From positions 1-22,466 of IMG/VR virus record IMGVR_UViG_3300005100_000017: 22,466 nucleotides of DNA. One strand, given 5' to 3'. The stretch comes from a virus. Positions 1 through 6,438 of this stretch are shown one piece after another (within the stretch, counting starts at the first letter, position 1; each line of letters starts with the position of its first letter). The translations under genes and the position numbers were made by a program. The notes beneath the pieces were generated by a model, which saw nothing but the letters and a program-made list of their open reading frames with translations, did no database searches and was not told the origin of the DNA.

Positions 1-465
1 ATATACGATAATTATATCGGTGGTAATGTAGCTATGTCTATATATGATACGGACGTACTCAATTTATGGAATGTCACGAGCAGACCCGGACCGAATATCA
101 TAGGAGGTCCATTCATTGGCGGGAACTACTACACGGATTATACCGGTAGCGATACAACGGGTAACGGCTTTGGTGGATTCCCTTATTTCATAGAGAATGT
201 AGCTTCCGGGTCAGATGGTCATGATTACTTACCATTAACGACAGTCGGTGAACCAGATCCGGCAGTATGTGGTGATGTGGACTGTAATACTAATGTTAAT
301 ATAATTGATGTTATAGAAATTTATAAGCGCGTCTGTGATCCGGGATATTCACTCGAATGTGTTAACGAGGCGGATGTAAATTGTGACACTAACATAAATA
401 TAATTGATGTTATTGAAGTTTATAAGAGAGTGTGTGATCCGAATTATGTTCTGAATTGTTGTTGA
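1..465 (+). CDS. Beta-helix surface protein C-terminus with dockerin domain (5' partial)
   Basis: The frame is open from base 1, so the gene starts upstream of the window; about 154 residues are visible. The first half carries GGNYYTDYTGSDTTGNGFGG and a DYLPL motif, typical of the last turn of NosD-type parallel beta-helix (pectin-lyase fold) proteins of archaeal cell surfaces. The last ~60 residues hold two dockerin-type calcium loops, DVDCNTNVNIID and DVNCDTNINIID, each followed by a VIEIYKRV or VIEVYKRV helix, which together make one type I dockerin. Six or more cysteines flank the loops, suggesting disulphides outside the cell. A dockerin binds a cohesin domain, and one is encoded at the far right of the window (21520-22466). 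It is unclear whether this gene is viral or the edge of a host region. Confidence 0.8.
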   Translation: MYDNYIGGNVAMSIYDTDVLNLWNVTSRPGPNIIGGPFIGGNYYTDYTGSDTTGNGFGGFPYFIENVASGSDGHDYLPLTTVGEPDPAVCGDVDCNTNVNIIDVIEIYKRVCDPGYSLECVNEADVNCDTNINIIDVIEVYKRVCDPNYVLNCC

Positions 466-489
466 CTTTCAAAGTTTTGAGTCGTAAAG

Positions 490-497
490 TTTATAAG
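490..497 (+). promoter_or_regulatory. Possible archaeal TATA box
   Basis: TTTATAAG lies in the short gap after the dockerin gene and about 45 bases before the first tiny ORF of the next gene row. It resembles an archaeal TATA box, but the surroundings are AT-rich and chance is possible. Confidence 0.3.
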
Positions 498-525
498 CTA
501 TGACGTACAATATAGTATTATAGAA

Positions 526-552
526 CAGGAGACGACCAAAATGACAACCACA
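526..552 (+). repeat. 27-bp direct repeat, copy 1, covering RBS and start
   Basis: This stretch is identical to 682-708. It contains a Shine-Dalgarno sequence (CAGGAGAC), the spacer, the ATG at 541 and the codons for MTTT. The copy suggests duplication of a small gene head. Confidence 0.85.
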
Positions 553-660
553 ATCAGAGCAACCGTTAATTATGTAGAACAAATCGCAATTCTTGCGATG
601 CAAGGACGTACTGCGGCAATTGAAAGAATGATTGAAGAGAGGAGAAAAGTGACGGTTTAA
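541..660 (+). CDS. Tiny hypothetical protein (39 aa)
   Basis: This short open frame begins MTTTIRATVNYVEQ and ends RRKVTV. An AGGAG ribosome binding site sits 8 bases upstream of the ATG, and the gene is followed 36 bases later by a second gene with the same leader and first codons. The protein is predicted helical with a basic C-terminus (IEERRKV). I recognise no family. Small stacked genes of this kind are usual in early or accessory regions of viruses. The start is set by the ribosome binding site and by the duplicated leader. Coding is likely but not certain given the length. Confidence 0.55.
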   Translation: MTTTIRATVNYVEQIAILAMQGRTAAIERMIEERRKVTV

Positions 661-681
661 TACCGTCACGATATTCACATT

Positions 682-708
682 CAGGAGACGACCAAAATGA
701 CAACCACA
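682..708 (+). repeat. 27-bp direct repeat, copy 2, covering RBS and start
   Basis: Exact second copy of 526-552. It supplies the Shine-Dalgarno sequence, spacer and first codons (MTTT) of the gene at 697. The offset between copies is 156 bases. Confidence 0.85.
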
Positions 709-870
709 GACCAAAAGGATACGATGATCGACTATATAGACACCATGGCACAATCGGTTTATAATATACGGTATGCGGACATCTCGAAGCTGGAACGTGA
801 GAAACTACTGCGTGAAGTTGGAGACGATCTGTTTAATCTGAAAAATTATGTTGTAAACGAGGTGGTTTAA
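697..870 (+). CDS. Small hypothetical protein (57 aa)
   Basis: The ATG at 697 lies in the duplicated leader behind an AGGAG site. The protein begins MTTTDQKDTMIDYIDTM and has a helical, charged middle (ISKLEREKLLREVGDDL), consistent with a small coiled-coil or helical bundle protein. The stop at 868-870 abuts the ATG of the next gene, with a GAGGTGG sequence just before the stop that can serve as the next ribosome binding site. This arrangement supports real, co-translated genes. I recognise no family or function. Confidence 0.65.
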   Translation: MTTTDQKDTMIDYIDTMAQSVYNIRYADISKLEREKLLREVGDDLFNLKNYVVNEVV

Positions 871-1083
871 ATGACATTCGAAATACCGCCAGATCTGAGA
901 CCGACATCAGAGAAATTTATGCTTTCGTACCAGATAATGGAGCGCGCTATAACAGAGGAGGCATTCAGTGTTGCAGCAATACATGCGGAAGAAGTCAGTG
1001 AGTATCTTGAAACGCTGGAACGAGATGTGAGATATTTTATACATCACGATGAGTATGTCCTGGATGGAATAATAGACGAATAG
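871..1083 (+). CDS. Small acidic helical protein (70 aa)
   Basis: Starts at an ATG that directly follows the previous stop, with GAGGTGG (860-866) as ribosome binding site. The protein is acidic and mostly helical (MERAITEEAFSVAAIHAEEV, then EYLETLERDVRYFIHH) with no cysteines, signal peptide or membrane span. Length and composition resemble the many small intracellular proteins of archaeal and bacterial viruses. I do not recognise a family. Its position in a continuous row (541-1564) suggests transcription with purS. Confidence 0.7.
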   Translation: MTFEIPPDLRPTSEKFMLSYQIMERAITEEAFSVAAIHAEEVSEYLETLERDVRYFIHHDEYVLDGIIDE

Positions 1084-1088
1084 ATATC

Positions 1089-1247
1089 ATGTTATCGAAA
1101 GACGATGAGCCGCATTGTTTCGTGTATTGCGGGCATCTCGGCGGATATTGTAATGGGTATCCGTCAACTTGTCCACGATGTTATTATCAGGACGGTTTTT
1201 GGGGTCCCGATAGTGATAAAGATGAACTGATAAAACCGGGTTATTAG
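1089..1247 (+). CDS. Tiny cysteine-rich protein, possible zinc finger (52 aa)
   Basis: Begins at the ATG at 1089, five bases after the previous stop, and its TAG abuts the purS ATG. The sequence has five cysteines and two histidines arranged as HCFVYCGHLGGYC then STCPRCYY, so two CxxxC or CxxC-like pairs could bind one zinc ion. No close family is recognised. The weak point is the lack of a clear ribosome binding site, though translational coupling to the upstream gene is plausible. The cysteine pattern and the seamless join with purS argue for a real gene. Confidence 0.6.
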   Translation: MLSKDDEPHCFVYCGHLGGYCNGYPSTCPRCYYQDGFWGPDSDKDELIKPGY

Positions 1248-1493
1248 ATGATTAAAATAAAAGTAGTTCAATATTTGAAACCGGACATAAAAGATCCGGA
1301 AGGTGGCGAAGTAAAGAAAGCGTTGATCCGTCTCGGCTACCCGGTCGAGAATGTTAGTATAGGGCGCGAGATTATGGTAGATGTCGATGTCGTAAATATA
1401 GATGAGGCGAAAAAGTGTGTTGATGAGATGTGCCAGCGATTGTTGGTTAATCCAATCTTACATGATTACTCAGTGGAAGCGGTGTCGATATGA
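1248..1493 (+). CDS. purS: Phosphoribosylformylglycinamidine synthase subunit PurS
   Basis: This 81-residue protein matches the whole length of PurS, the small subunit that bridges PurL and PurQ in the FGAM synthase of archaea and Gram-positive bacteria (fourth step of purine synthesis). Family features visible are the opening strand (IKIKVVQYLKPDIKDPEG), the helix with VKKALIRLGY, the conserved VSIGREI strand, and the helix and tail EMCQRLLVNPILHDYSVE, which parallels the usual MCEKLLANPVIEDY ending. No purL or purQ is present nearby; a viral PurS would have to act with host partners or have another role. It is joined by zero-base spacing to the gene before it and overlaps a tiny ORF after it. 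The identification is from sequence pattern only. Confidence 0.87.
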   Translation: MIKIKVVQYLKPDIKDPEGGEVKKALIRLGYPVENVSIGREIMVDVDVVNIDEAKKCVDEMCQRLLVNPILHDYSVEAVSI

Positions 1494-1564
1494 ATGAAGA
1501 AATCAGACAATTCATTAAAGATATGCTCGAGGAGGATGTTGAAATCCTCGAGCTTTTAAGATAA
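1490..1564 (+). CDS. Possible 24-aa acidic peptide overlapping purS stop
   Basis: An ATG overlaps the purS stop (ATGA), giving MNEEIRQFIKDMLEEDVEIL and a short tail. The acidic helical composition is protein-like, but the second half of the frame coincides with a perfect hairpin (1525-1553) followed by TTTT. The hairpin may be the real function of this stretch. It also overlaps by nine bases the end of the decayed gene on the minus strand. Confidence 0.35.
   Translation: MNEEIRQFIKDMLEEDVEILELLR
1525..1557 (+). terminator. Hairpin plus T-run after purS
   Basis: A perfect 9-bp stem GCTCGAGGA / TCCTCGAGC with an 11-base loop is followed by TTTT. It closes the row of small rightward genes and faces the end of the leftward Fic/Doc remnant. 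It resembles an intrinsic terminator. Whether it works in the host depends on whether the host is archaeal. Confidence 0.55.
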
Positions 1565-1988
1565 ATTATCTTCTATGCAATGTTGGCAATAGTACCATAG
1601 TGAATTATGAGCTTCTGTTAAAATTGATGTCGGAAGCTCTTCGTATGTTGTATATATTTGATATCTTAATTTATAGATATCACGTTGATATTTAACTACA
1701 CATTCAGGATTCCATCTGAAGTTAATACTATTTTTATGAAAAAATAATCTGACTGCTTCAAGTGCGGTGGTTACCGTCGTTAAAACACTGTAAAATTATT
1801 AAATTTTTCATATAATACGATGCAACATGTAAGGATATTGTATTCGTTGGAGTTAACCGGATAAGTTCATCGAGCTTATCAGTACGTACATTGAATGCAT
1901 TAACGTGTTCAATTTTAGGATTATAATGTGACATATCATGAATCGTATTATTGATAGTCTTGATCTCGGGTACGGTTAAGTATTCCAT
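1556..1988 (-). pseudogene. Fic/Doc (Fido-fold) family gene, frame-broken and with catalytic His missing
   Basis: Reading leftward from the ATG at 1986-1988, the first 76 codons give MEYLTVPEIKTINNTIHDM and end at CFNDGNHRT then TGA. In the +1 frame the text continues from ALEAVRLFFHKNSINF and stays open for about 65 codons to the TAA at 1556-1558. Joined, the two parts read FNDGNHRTALEAVRLFF, which is the Fido core of Doc and Fic proteins (HxFx(D/N)(G/A)NxRTA), enzymes that AMPylate or phosphorylate target proteins. Total length (~143 aa) fits Doc. The residue at the position of the active-site histidine is glutamine (ILQCFNDGN). The break may stem from loss of one copy of a tandem ACCGC. 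No antitoxin was recognised beside it. Both defects suggest a dead toxin gene. Confidence 0.6.
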
Positions 1989-2009
1989 ATTATGTGTTTG
2001 TTTTCATAG

Positions 2010-2017
2010 TATATAAA
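2010..2017 (+). promoter_or_regulatory. TATA box candidate for the portal operon
   Basis: TATATAAA lies 48 bases upstream of the portal ATG in the 76-base gap between divergent genes. In archaea transcription would start about 25 bases downstream, giving a short leader with the GAGGT ribosome binding site (2052-2056). The site could also serve the leftward Fic/Doc remnant. Confidence 0.45.
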
Positions 2018-2064
2018 GGTTCTGGCGATTAAAATTAATAAAGTATTAATAGAGGTATAAAAAG

Positions 2065-3762
2065 ATGGCAAATCAAGGATATGTTTCTTATAATTCGTTA
2101 GGGGGACAATTAGGGAGATTATCACCAATCGAGATCAATCAGACTATGTTAAGTCCGATTCAATCTTTAGAATACACGGATGACAAGCAAATGCGTAAAT
2201 CGGTATTTACTGAGGATTTCTATGTACGTCCGGTCTTCGGACGTCCGAGACTTGGAATCTCATACGCTGAATTAGAGCCGTATGAAGATAACATAATTAT
2301 ACGAATGATAATCACCCACATCATCGATTCCGTTTGTTCAACAGATTTCAAGGTAGTTCCTATCGACGAAGAGGATGAGATATCTGATGCAATGCAGAAT
2401 ACTCTTGATGAGGCAACAGACTTTTTCGAATCTAAAAAATGGATGGAGTCATGGAACAATACAATCAGACGGATGTTACCAGATTTACTCATGTATGATT
2501 GTGGGGTCTTAATCAAGATATTTGGAAAAGAATGTTATGAAAAAGATGGAACGTTGAAGGAAAAAAATGAAACACCACCACTCGAGTTAAGCTCACGTGA
2601 TGGAAGAAGTTTCCTGATCGACTGCGACCCTTATGGTCGCATTCTAAAGTATTGGCAATATTCTTTTATGAATATACAATCAACGCCAATCGCATTCTCA
2701 AAAGATGAGATCATTTACATTATGGGACGACCGAAGTCCCGGTCTGTGTACGGTGTTGCGTCATTACAGATTGTAAAAGATGTAATGGATTACTTGACAG
2801 CTTCTATTGATGCAAACCGGGCATTTTGGGAAAACGGAATGTTTCCGGGAATGCAGATAGACCACCCGGATATTGTAGATCCAGATGAGTTAAAGGCACG
2901 CGCGCAACTTTACAAGGAAACGCTTAAGGGCGAGCACAATTACAACAAGGCACTTATCACGTCAGGCGGTACGAAGGTAACACCATTACAATTCACTAAT
3001 CAACAAAATCAATGGTTAGAGTCGTCTGAATACATGCAAAAGCTTGTATTTGCTTTGTTTAAGATATCACCATCACAATTAGGTTTTACTGAACAAACAA
3101 ACCGTGCAACAGCAATCGTTCAGAGTGAGAATTATAAACAAGAAGGCGTTAAGACAATTCTTACACTTCTCGAAAATTATCTTAATAGAGAAATAATTTG
3201 GAAGTATTTCGGTGAGGATATACTATTCAAATTCGATGATTCACTCGATCTTGCAGATGAAAAGCAACAGGTAGATATTGACCACATCAAACTTACGGAT
3301 GGCACTGCAACGATCAATGAAATTCGATCGCGTGATGGTGGCGAAGAATTCGCGGATGAGGAATGCAATGCACCATTTGCTCAAATGACACTACAAGATA
3401 AGCTGATGAAGTCGGGTATGGAAGAGGAAGAAGAAGGAGAATCCGGCGGTTGGGGTGGAGACGAGGATGAAGAGCCGGGTGAACAGCCAGGTGAAGAAAA
3501 AACTCCCGTAGAGGAAGCCGCACCTGAGACACCAGCCGAGAAGTTTGAAAAAGCTGTGACAGCAAGTGCTGCGATGGGAACTCCTGGTGCGGCAATGATC
3601 CCAGTTGTGATTGACGGAGCAGCTAAAAAGAAAAAGAAGAAAGAAGAAGAGGAGCAGGAAGAGAAAACTAAAGATTCACTCGATAAATGGTCTGTTGACA
3701 CACAGAAAGGTATTGAGAAAGAATTAAAACAGCTTTATAGAGATGGTAATACAAATGATTGA
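2065..3762 (+). CDS. Phage portal protein (HK97/SPP1-like)
   Basis: The portal is the dodecameric ring at the capsid vertex through which DNA is packaged. The 565-residue protein has the family's features: an N-terminal stretch with the first helices (EDNIIIRMIITHIIDSVCST at ~74-93), a central wing and clip region with KDEIIYIMGRPKSRSVYGVA (~213-232) followed by the long helix VKDVMDYLTASIDANRAFW, and the conserved crown and stem motif FKISPSQLGFTEQTNRATA (~332-350). After residue ~415 comes a low-complexity tail rich in Glu, Gly and Pro and then a Lys/Glu run (~526-535), unusual for a portal and perhaps a docking arm for neighbouring proteins. A GAGGT site sits 8 bases before the ATG. Its stop overlaps the start of the next gene by eight bases. 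No terminase gene precedes it here. Confidence 0.92.
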   Translation: MANQGYVSYNSLGGQLGRLSPIEINQTMLSPIQSLEYTDDKQMRKSVFTEDFYVRPVFGRPRLGISYAELEPYEDNIIIRMIITHIIDSVCSTDFKVVPIDEEDEISDAMQNTLDEATDFFESKKWMESWNNTIRRMLPDLLMYDCGVLIKIFGKECYEKDGTLKEKNETPPLELSSRDGRSFLIDCDPYGRILKYWQYSFMNIQSTPIAFSKDEIIYIMGRPKSRSVYGVASLQIVKDVMDYLTASIDANRAFWENGMFPGMQIDHPDIVDPDELKARAQLYKETLKGEHNYNKALITSGGTKVTPLQFTNQQNQWLESSEYMQKLVFALFKISPSQLGFTEQTNRATAIVQSENYKQEGVKTILTLLENYLNREIIWKYFGEDILFKFDDSLDLADEKQQVDIDHIKLTDGTATINEIRSRDGGEEFADEECNAPFAQMTLQDKLMKSGMEEEEEGESGGWGGDEDEEPGEQPGEEKTPVEEAAPETPAEKFEKAVTASAAMGTPGAAMIPVVIDGAAKKKKKKEEEEQEEKTKDSLDKWSVDTQKGIEKELKQLYRDGNTND

Positions 3763-4723
3763 AATAGATTTACGAAAACTTGAACGTGGTACAGGTACAG
3801 CACCCGTGAAGGTCACAAGGGGTGGTAAAACATTCTACCAACAGCGACGTGTTGGTCGGAAAGAAACGACGACGGATAAACCTGGTGCGATGGAAGACAT
3901 ATCTATTAATGATATGAGTGATGATGATATCGACGCAGCGTTTAAAAAGGGTAAACCATTACCACTTACTGTAGATAAGATAACTAAAGATGGTCATACC
4001 ACTAATATATCATTCAGTGAGCCGGGATGGCATGCAACGCTTACGACGCGAAGTATAACGAAAGAAAAGAAAGTTCCTGGTAGGACTATAGTCGAATGGC
4101 GTAAAAAATTCCAAGAAACTGAGATGGAACTCTGGAATGGCACTACTAAAAAGAGTAATTATGCGACAGCAGCCACTCGCGTTGACGTGGATGATGTTGC
4201 AACTGCTAAAGCTAAAGTTACTAAAGGTGCAGAATTAGTAAGGAAACGACTAAAGGGTTCTGTCGGGTTAGATATTGAATATGATTCTAATTATCATTCA
4301 TTCGATACCAAAGAAGAAATTCAACGTAAAGAGAAGGCATCCAGTGAAGTGAAGGCGAAAAAAGAAAGGATAGAACGTGAAGAAGAAGAACGGAAGAGTG
4401 GTGCGTCATCTGGAATTAAGGATATTTCCAAAGAATTAGCTGAGATAATTGAAAGTGGACAATTGAGTGATATATTTGCTAATAAACCTGAAATTTTGTA
4501 TAGTTTAACCGAAAGGATTGTCGCTAATAAGGATGAGGCTATGGGACATATCAAAGATACCAATTCTATCACTGGTGAACCGTCGGATAAAGCTGTGGCT
4601 TTAGGTAAAGCTAATAAATTATTAGCCATGTCTGCCGATGCTGCACACGAATATATAAAAGATCCCGGAAACAGAGCTGAAATTGGAAAATTATTAAATG
4701 TTTTCATGGGAGCTGTTAAGTGA
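3755..4723 (+). CDS. Unknown protein with N-terminal EIDL/GRKE module (322 aa), possible packaged effector
   Basis: I choose the ATG at 3755 (not the in-frame ATG at 3743) because it then begins MIEIDLRKLERG exactly like the next gene at 4747, and the upstream bases are also alike. Residues 1-37 form a module: MIEIDLRKLERG, then VKVTRGGKTFYQQRRVGRKE. After it come INDMSDDDIDAAFKKGKP, a beta-rich segment, a Lys/Glu-rich helix (~190-215, coiled-coil-like) and a helical C-terminus (ISKELAEIIESGQLSDI and onward). No enzyme motif is recognised. The gene overlaps the portal by eight bases, so it is probably co-expressed with it. The shared module and the neighbouring ADP-ribosyltransferase suggest a virion-associated protein; that is inference. 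Confidence 0.75.
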   Translation: MIEIDLRKLERGTGTAPVKVTRGGKTFYQQRRVGRKETTTDKPGAMEDISINDMSDDDIDAAFKKGKPLPLTVDKITKDGHTTNISFSEPGWHATLTTRSITKEKKVPGRTIVEWRKKFQETEMELWNGTTKKSNYATAATRVDVDDVATAKAKVTKGAELVRKRLKGSVGLDIEYDSNYHSFDTKEEIQRKEKASSEVKAKKERIEREEEERKSGASSGIKDISKELAEIIESGQLSDIFANKPEILYSLTERIVANKDEAMGHIKDTNSITGEPSDKAVALGKANKLLAMSADAAHEYIKDPGNRAEIGKLLNVFMGAVK

Positions 4724-4746
4724 TATTATAAAGATGTGGATATAAA

Positions 4747-5949
4747 ATGATTGAAATAGACCTTCGGAAGTTAGAACGTGGTAAGAAAAGTGAATGGCGT
4801 ACCGTTCATCGCGGTGGAAAAACGTTCCAACAACGGTTCAAGGTCGGTAGAAAGGAAACGTCGGAACGTGACATTCCACCAAGTAAGAAGATAATGGATA
4901 TCATAAGGACTGCTGTTGATAAAGGCGAAGAATATGGATTCACGAGTGTCACGGAAGATGGATCGGCAGGTTGGGATGATATCACTATTCCAGGTAGCTA
5001 CGAACCTGCTGTAACTCATATCGATTTTAAAGTGTCGGGTAATACCGTGACCAATATAGCCACCGGTAAAAGTGTGACACTTACAGATAAATTTTTAGAT
5101 TTATCAAGATTGGGTGATGAGATGAAAAGTGGCGCTCTCGGATTATTAGGCGATCTTGATATCAGTGAAGATTTAGGAGTTGCGAAAGATTATAATAAAT
5201 CGTTATCGGCGGACGTGGAAGATATTTCTGATTTTGTTCCAGAATATAGTGAACCTTCAGGAGATGCCGACGAAATGAAGGGTAAATATTCACCGAAAAT
5301 GGGTTTAAAATATTGTTCCAATATACCAACTTTTGGTGCCGAATCTTTAATTTCATCTTTTTGGTTAAGTGGCGCTCCTGAATATGGAAGTCTTATAGGT
5401 GAAAATGTTAGAGATATAATGAAAGGTGAATATAATAAAGATAACATATTACATTCACCATTGAAAGTATTAATGGAAACATCCAAAACAGTATCCAGTA
5501 AATATGGTTCGGATAATATATATCGTGGTGAGACTAATATAAATTCTGCGAAGTCGATAATTGAAGGTATCGATTCAGATGGTAGCGTACAATTATCAGA
5601 TAAGGTTTCAAGTTGGTCCGAAAATGAAAAATTAGCTAAATGGTATTCGTCTGTACATAAGCAACGAACACCGGGTTCACAAACTGAAACGAAATCACAT
5701 GTTATGCTCAAATTAGATAAAGATAACTATTCAGATAATGTCGTATTTGACTATCGTGCTTGCGGTAGTAAATATTATCCAGAACAAGAAGTTACAATTT
5801 ATGGTGGTGGCGTGAAACTTACTGGAGATAATGTGATGGTTAATACTAAAACTCCAAAACGTAAGACTAAGAAATGGATGACATTTAATCAATTTAAATC
5901 TGAAGGTGGGTCAACAGAAGAGTTTATAAACCAAATGAGGTACACATGA
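4747..5949 (+). CDS. Probable ADP-ribosyltransferase with N-terminal EIDL/GRKE module (400 aa)
   Basis: Residues 1-37 repeat the module of the previous gene (MIEIDLRKLERG, RGGKTFQQRFKVGRKE). The C-terminal ~200 residues fit the R-S-E class of ADP-ribosyltransferases, which move ADP-ribose from NAD to proteins: Arg260 in NIYRGETN, a serine motif VSSWSENEKLA (Ser289/Ser291), and the E-x-E motif PEQEVTIYGG (Glu346, Glu348) in the usual place before the last strand. Fold order and spacing match VIP2, C3 and Alt-like enzymes. Phage T4 packs its ART Alt in the head and injects it with DNA; the location beside the portal and the shared module make a similar role plausible here. The middle (~40-180) is unknown. 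It overlaps the next tiny gene by four bases. The target is not predictable. Confidence 0.75.
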   Translation: MIEIDLRKLERGKKSEWRTVHRGGKTFQQRFKVGRKETSERDIPPSKKIMDIIRTAVDKGEEYGFTSVTEDGSAGWDDITIPGSYEPAVTHIDFKVSGNTVTNIATGKSVTLTDKFLDLSRLGDEMKSGALGLLGDLDISEDLGVAKDYNKSLSADVEDISDFVPEYSEPSGDADEMKGKYSPKMGLKYCSNIPTFGAESLISSFWLSGAPEYGSLIGENVRDIMKGEYNKDNILHSPLKVLMETSKTVSSKYGSDNIYRGETNINSAKSIIEGIDSDGSVQLSDKVSSWSENEKLAKWYSSVHKQRTPGSQTETKSHVMLKLDKDNYSDNVVFDYRACGSKYYPEQEVTIYGGGVKLTGDNVMVNTKTPKRKTKKWMTFNQFKSEGGSTEEFINQMRYT

Positions 5950-6068
5950 TGGAACGGAAGAAAGTAGAAATATCTGATGAAGATGGACGAGACCGAATCA
6001 CCAAAGACGACTTACATTTATTCGATGAGATGTCGGATGATGAAGCCGAAGCGGTGTTTGGTGATTGA
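5946..6068 (+). CDS. Tiny acidic protein with MSDD motif (40 aa)
   Basis: The ATG overlaps the stop of the ART gene (ATGA), and the stop abuts the next ATG, an arrangement typical of translational coupling. The product is very acidic and ends LFDEMSDDEAEAVFGD. The piece EMSDDEAEAVF resembles DMSDDDIDAAF in the protein at 3755, so the two may bind the same partner. No family is recognised. Confidence 0.6.
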   Translation: MMERKKVEISDEDGRDRITKDDLHLFDEMSDDEAEAVFGD

Positions 6069-6272
6069 ATGGTCGTAGAAAAACGTGGGAATCAACATTG
6101 CACTATACACTGTCACGGTCCGGACAAGGGTAAAGTTATAAAGTGTTTTCCGACAGAAAAGGAAGCTAACGACCAACATCGTGCTATAATGGTGAATAAG
6201 ATGGTCAAACAGATCGAGATAGACCTTAATAAACTCGATGAGCGAGGAATCAATGACGATAATAATATATAA
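6069..6272 (+). CDS. Small protein with CHxxxHCHGPxKGK motif and C-terminal EIDL motif (67 aa)
   Basis: Starts directly after the previous stop. Residues 8-42 carry NQHCTIHCHGPDKGKVIKCF then TEKEANDQHRAIMVN. The pattern HCHG.(x)KGK.I.C(F/H).(T)K.EA..(H)RAI is one I recognise from small proteins or domains encoded beside viral head genes; its Cys and His residues could bind a metal. The C-terminal third contains KMVKQIEIDLNKLDERG, a copy of the IEIDLxKL motif found at the start of the two genes upstream. A minimal protein carrying this motif next to effectors could be an adaptor. Function unknown. Confidence 0.7.
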   Translation: MVVEKRGNQHCTIHCHGPDKGKVIKCFPTEKEANDQHRAIMVNKMVKQIEIDLNKLDERGINDDNNI

Positions 6273-6411
6273 AATAACTCCGAATAAAGCAATCGAGATA
6301 GATCGTTGGACTAATGGTAACTTCGAGGGACGTTTTTCTGAAAGGAAGATGACCGAAAAAGAGATTATCGACCAATTTAATCGTGGTTATTATAGAACGA
6401 GTGAAATTTAA
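6253..6411 (+). CDS. Small hypothetical protein (52 aa)
   Basis: This frame overlaps the end of the previous gene by 20 bases and begins MTIIIYKITPNKAIEIDRW, followed by FEGRFSERKMTEKEIIDQFN. It has a beta-strand start and a helical end, is protein-like in composition and fills what would otherwise be a gap. No clear ribosome binding site is seen; coupling to the upstream gene could serve. No family recognised. Confidence 0.55.
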   Translation: MTIIIYKITPNKAIEIDRWTNGNFEGRFSERKMTEKEIIDQFNRGYYRTSEI

Positions 6412-6438
6412 TTATAAATGTTGATGAAGGAGTATTAA

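Noticed and set aside
469-753. Minus-strand open frame of 94 aa over the first tiny genes
   Set aside because: Repeated text in it comes from the 27-bp direct repeat; the plus-strand genes have ribosome binding sites and tidy junctions.
1494-1559. Alternative tiny frame starting at the second ATG after purS
   Set aside because: Ser/Lys-rich and less protein-like than the frame at 1490; both are doubtful because of the hairpin.
3381-3701. Minus-strand open frame (106 aa, Ser-rich) inside the portal gene
   Set aside because: It mirrors the Glu/Lys/Gly-rich low-complexity tail of the portal protein; no ribosome binding site and unnatural composition.
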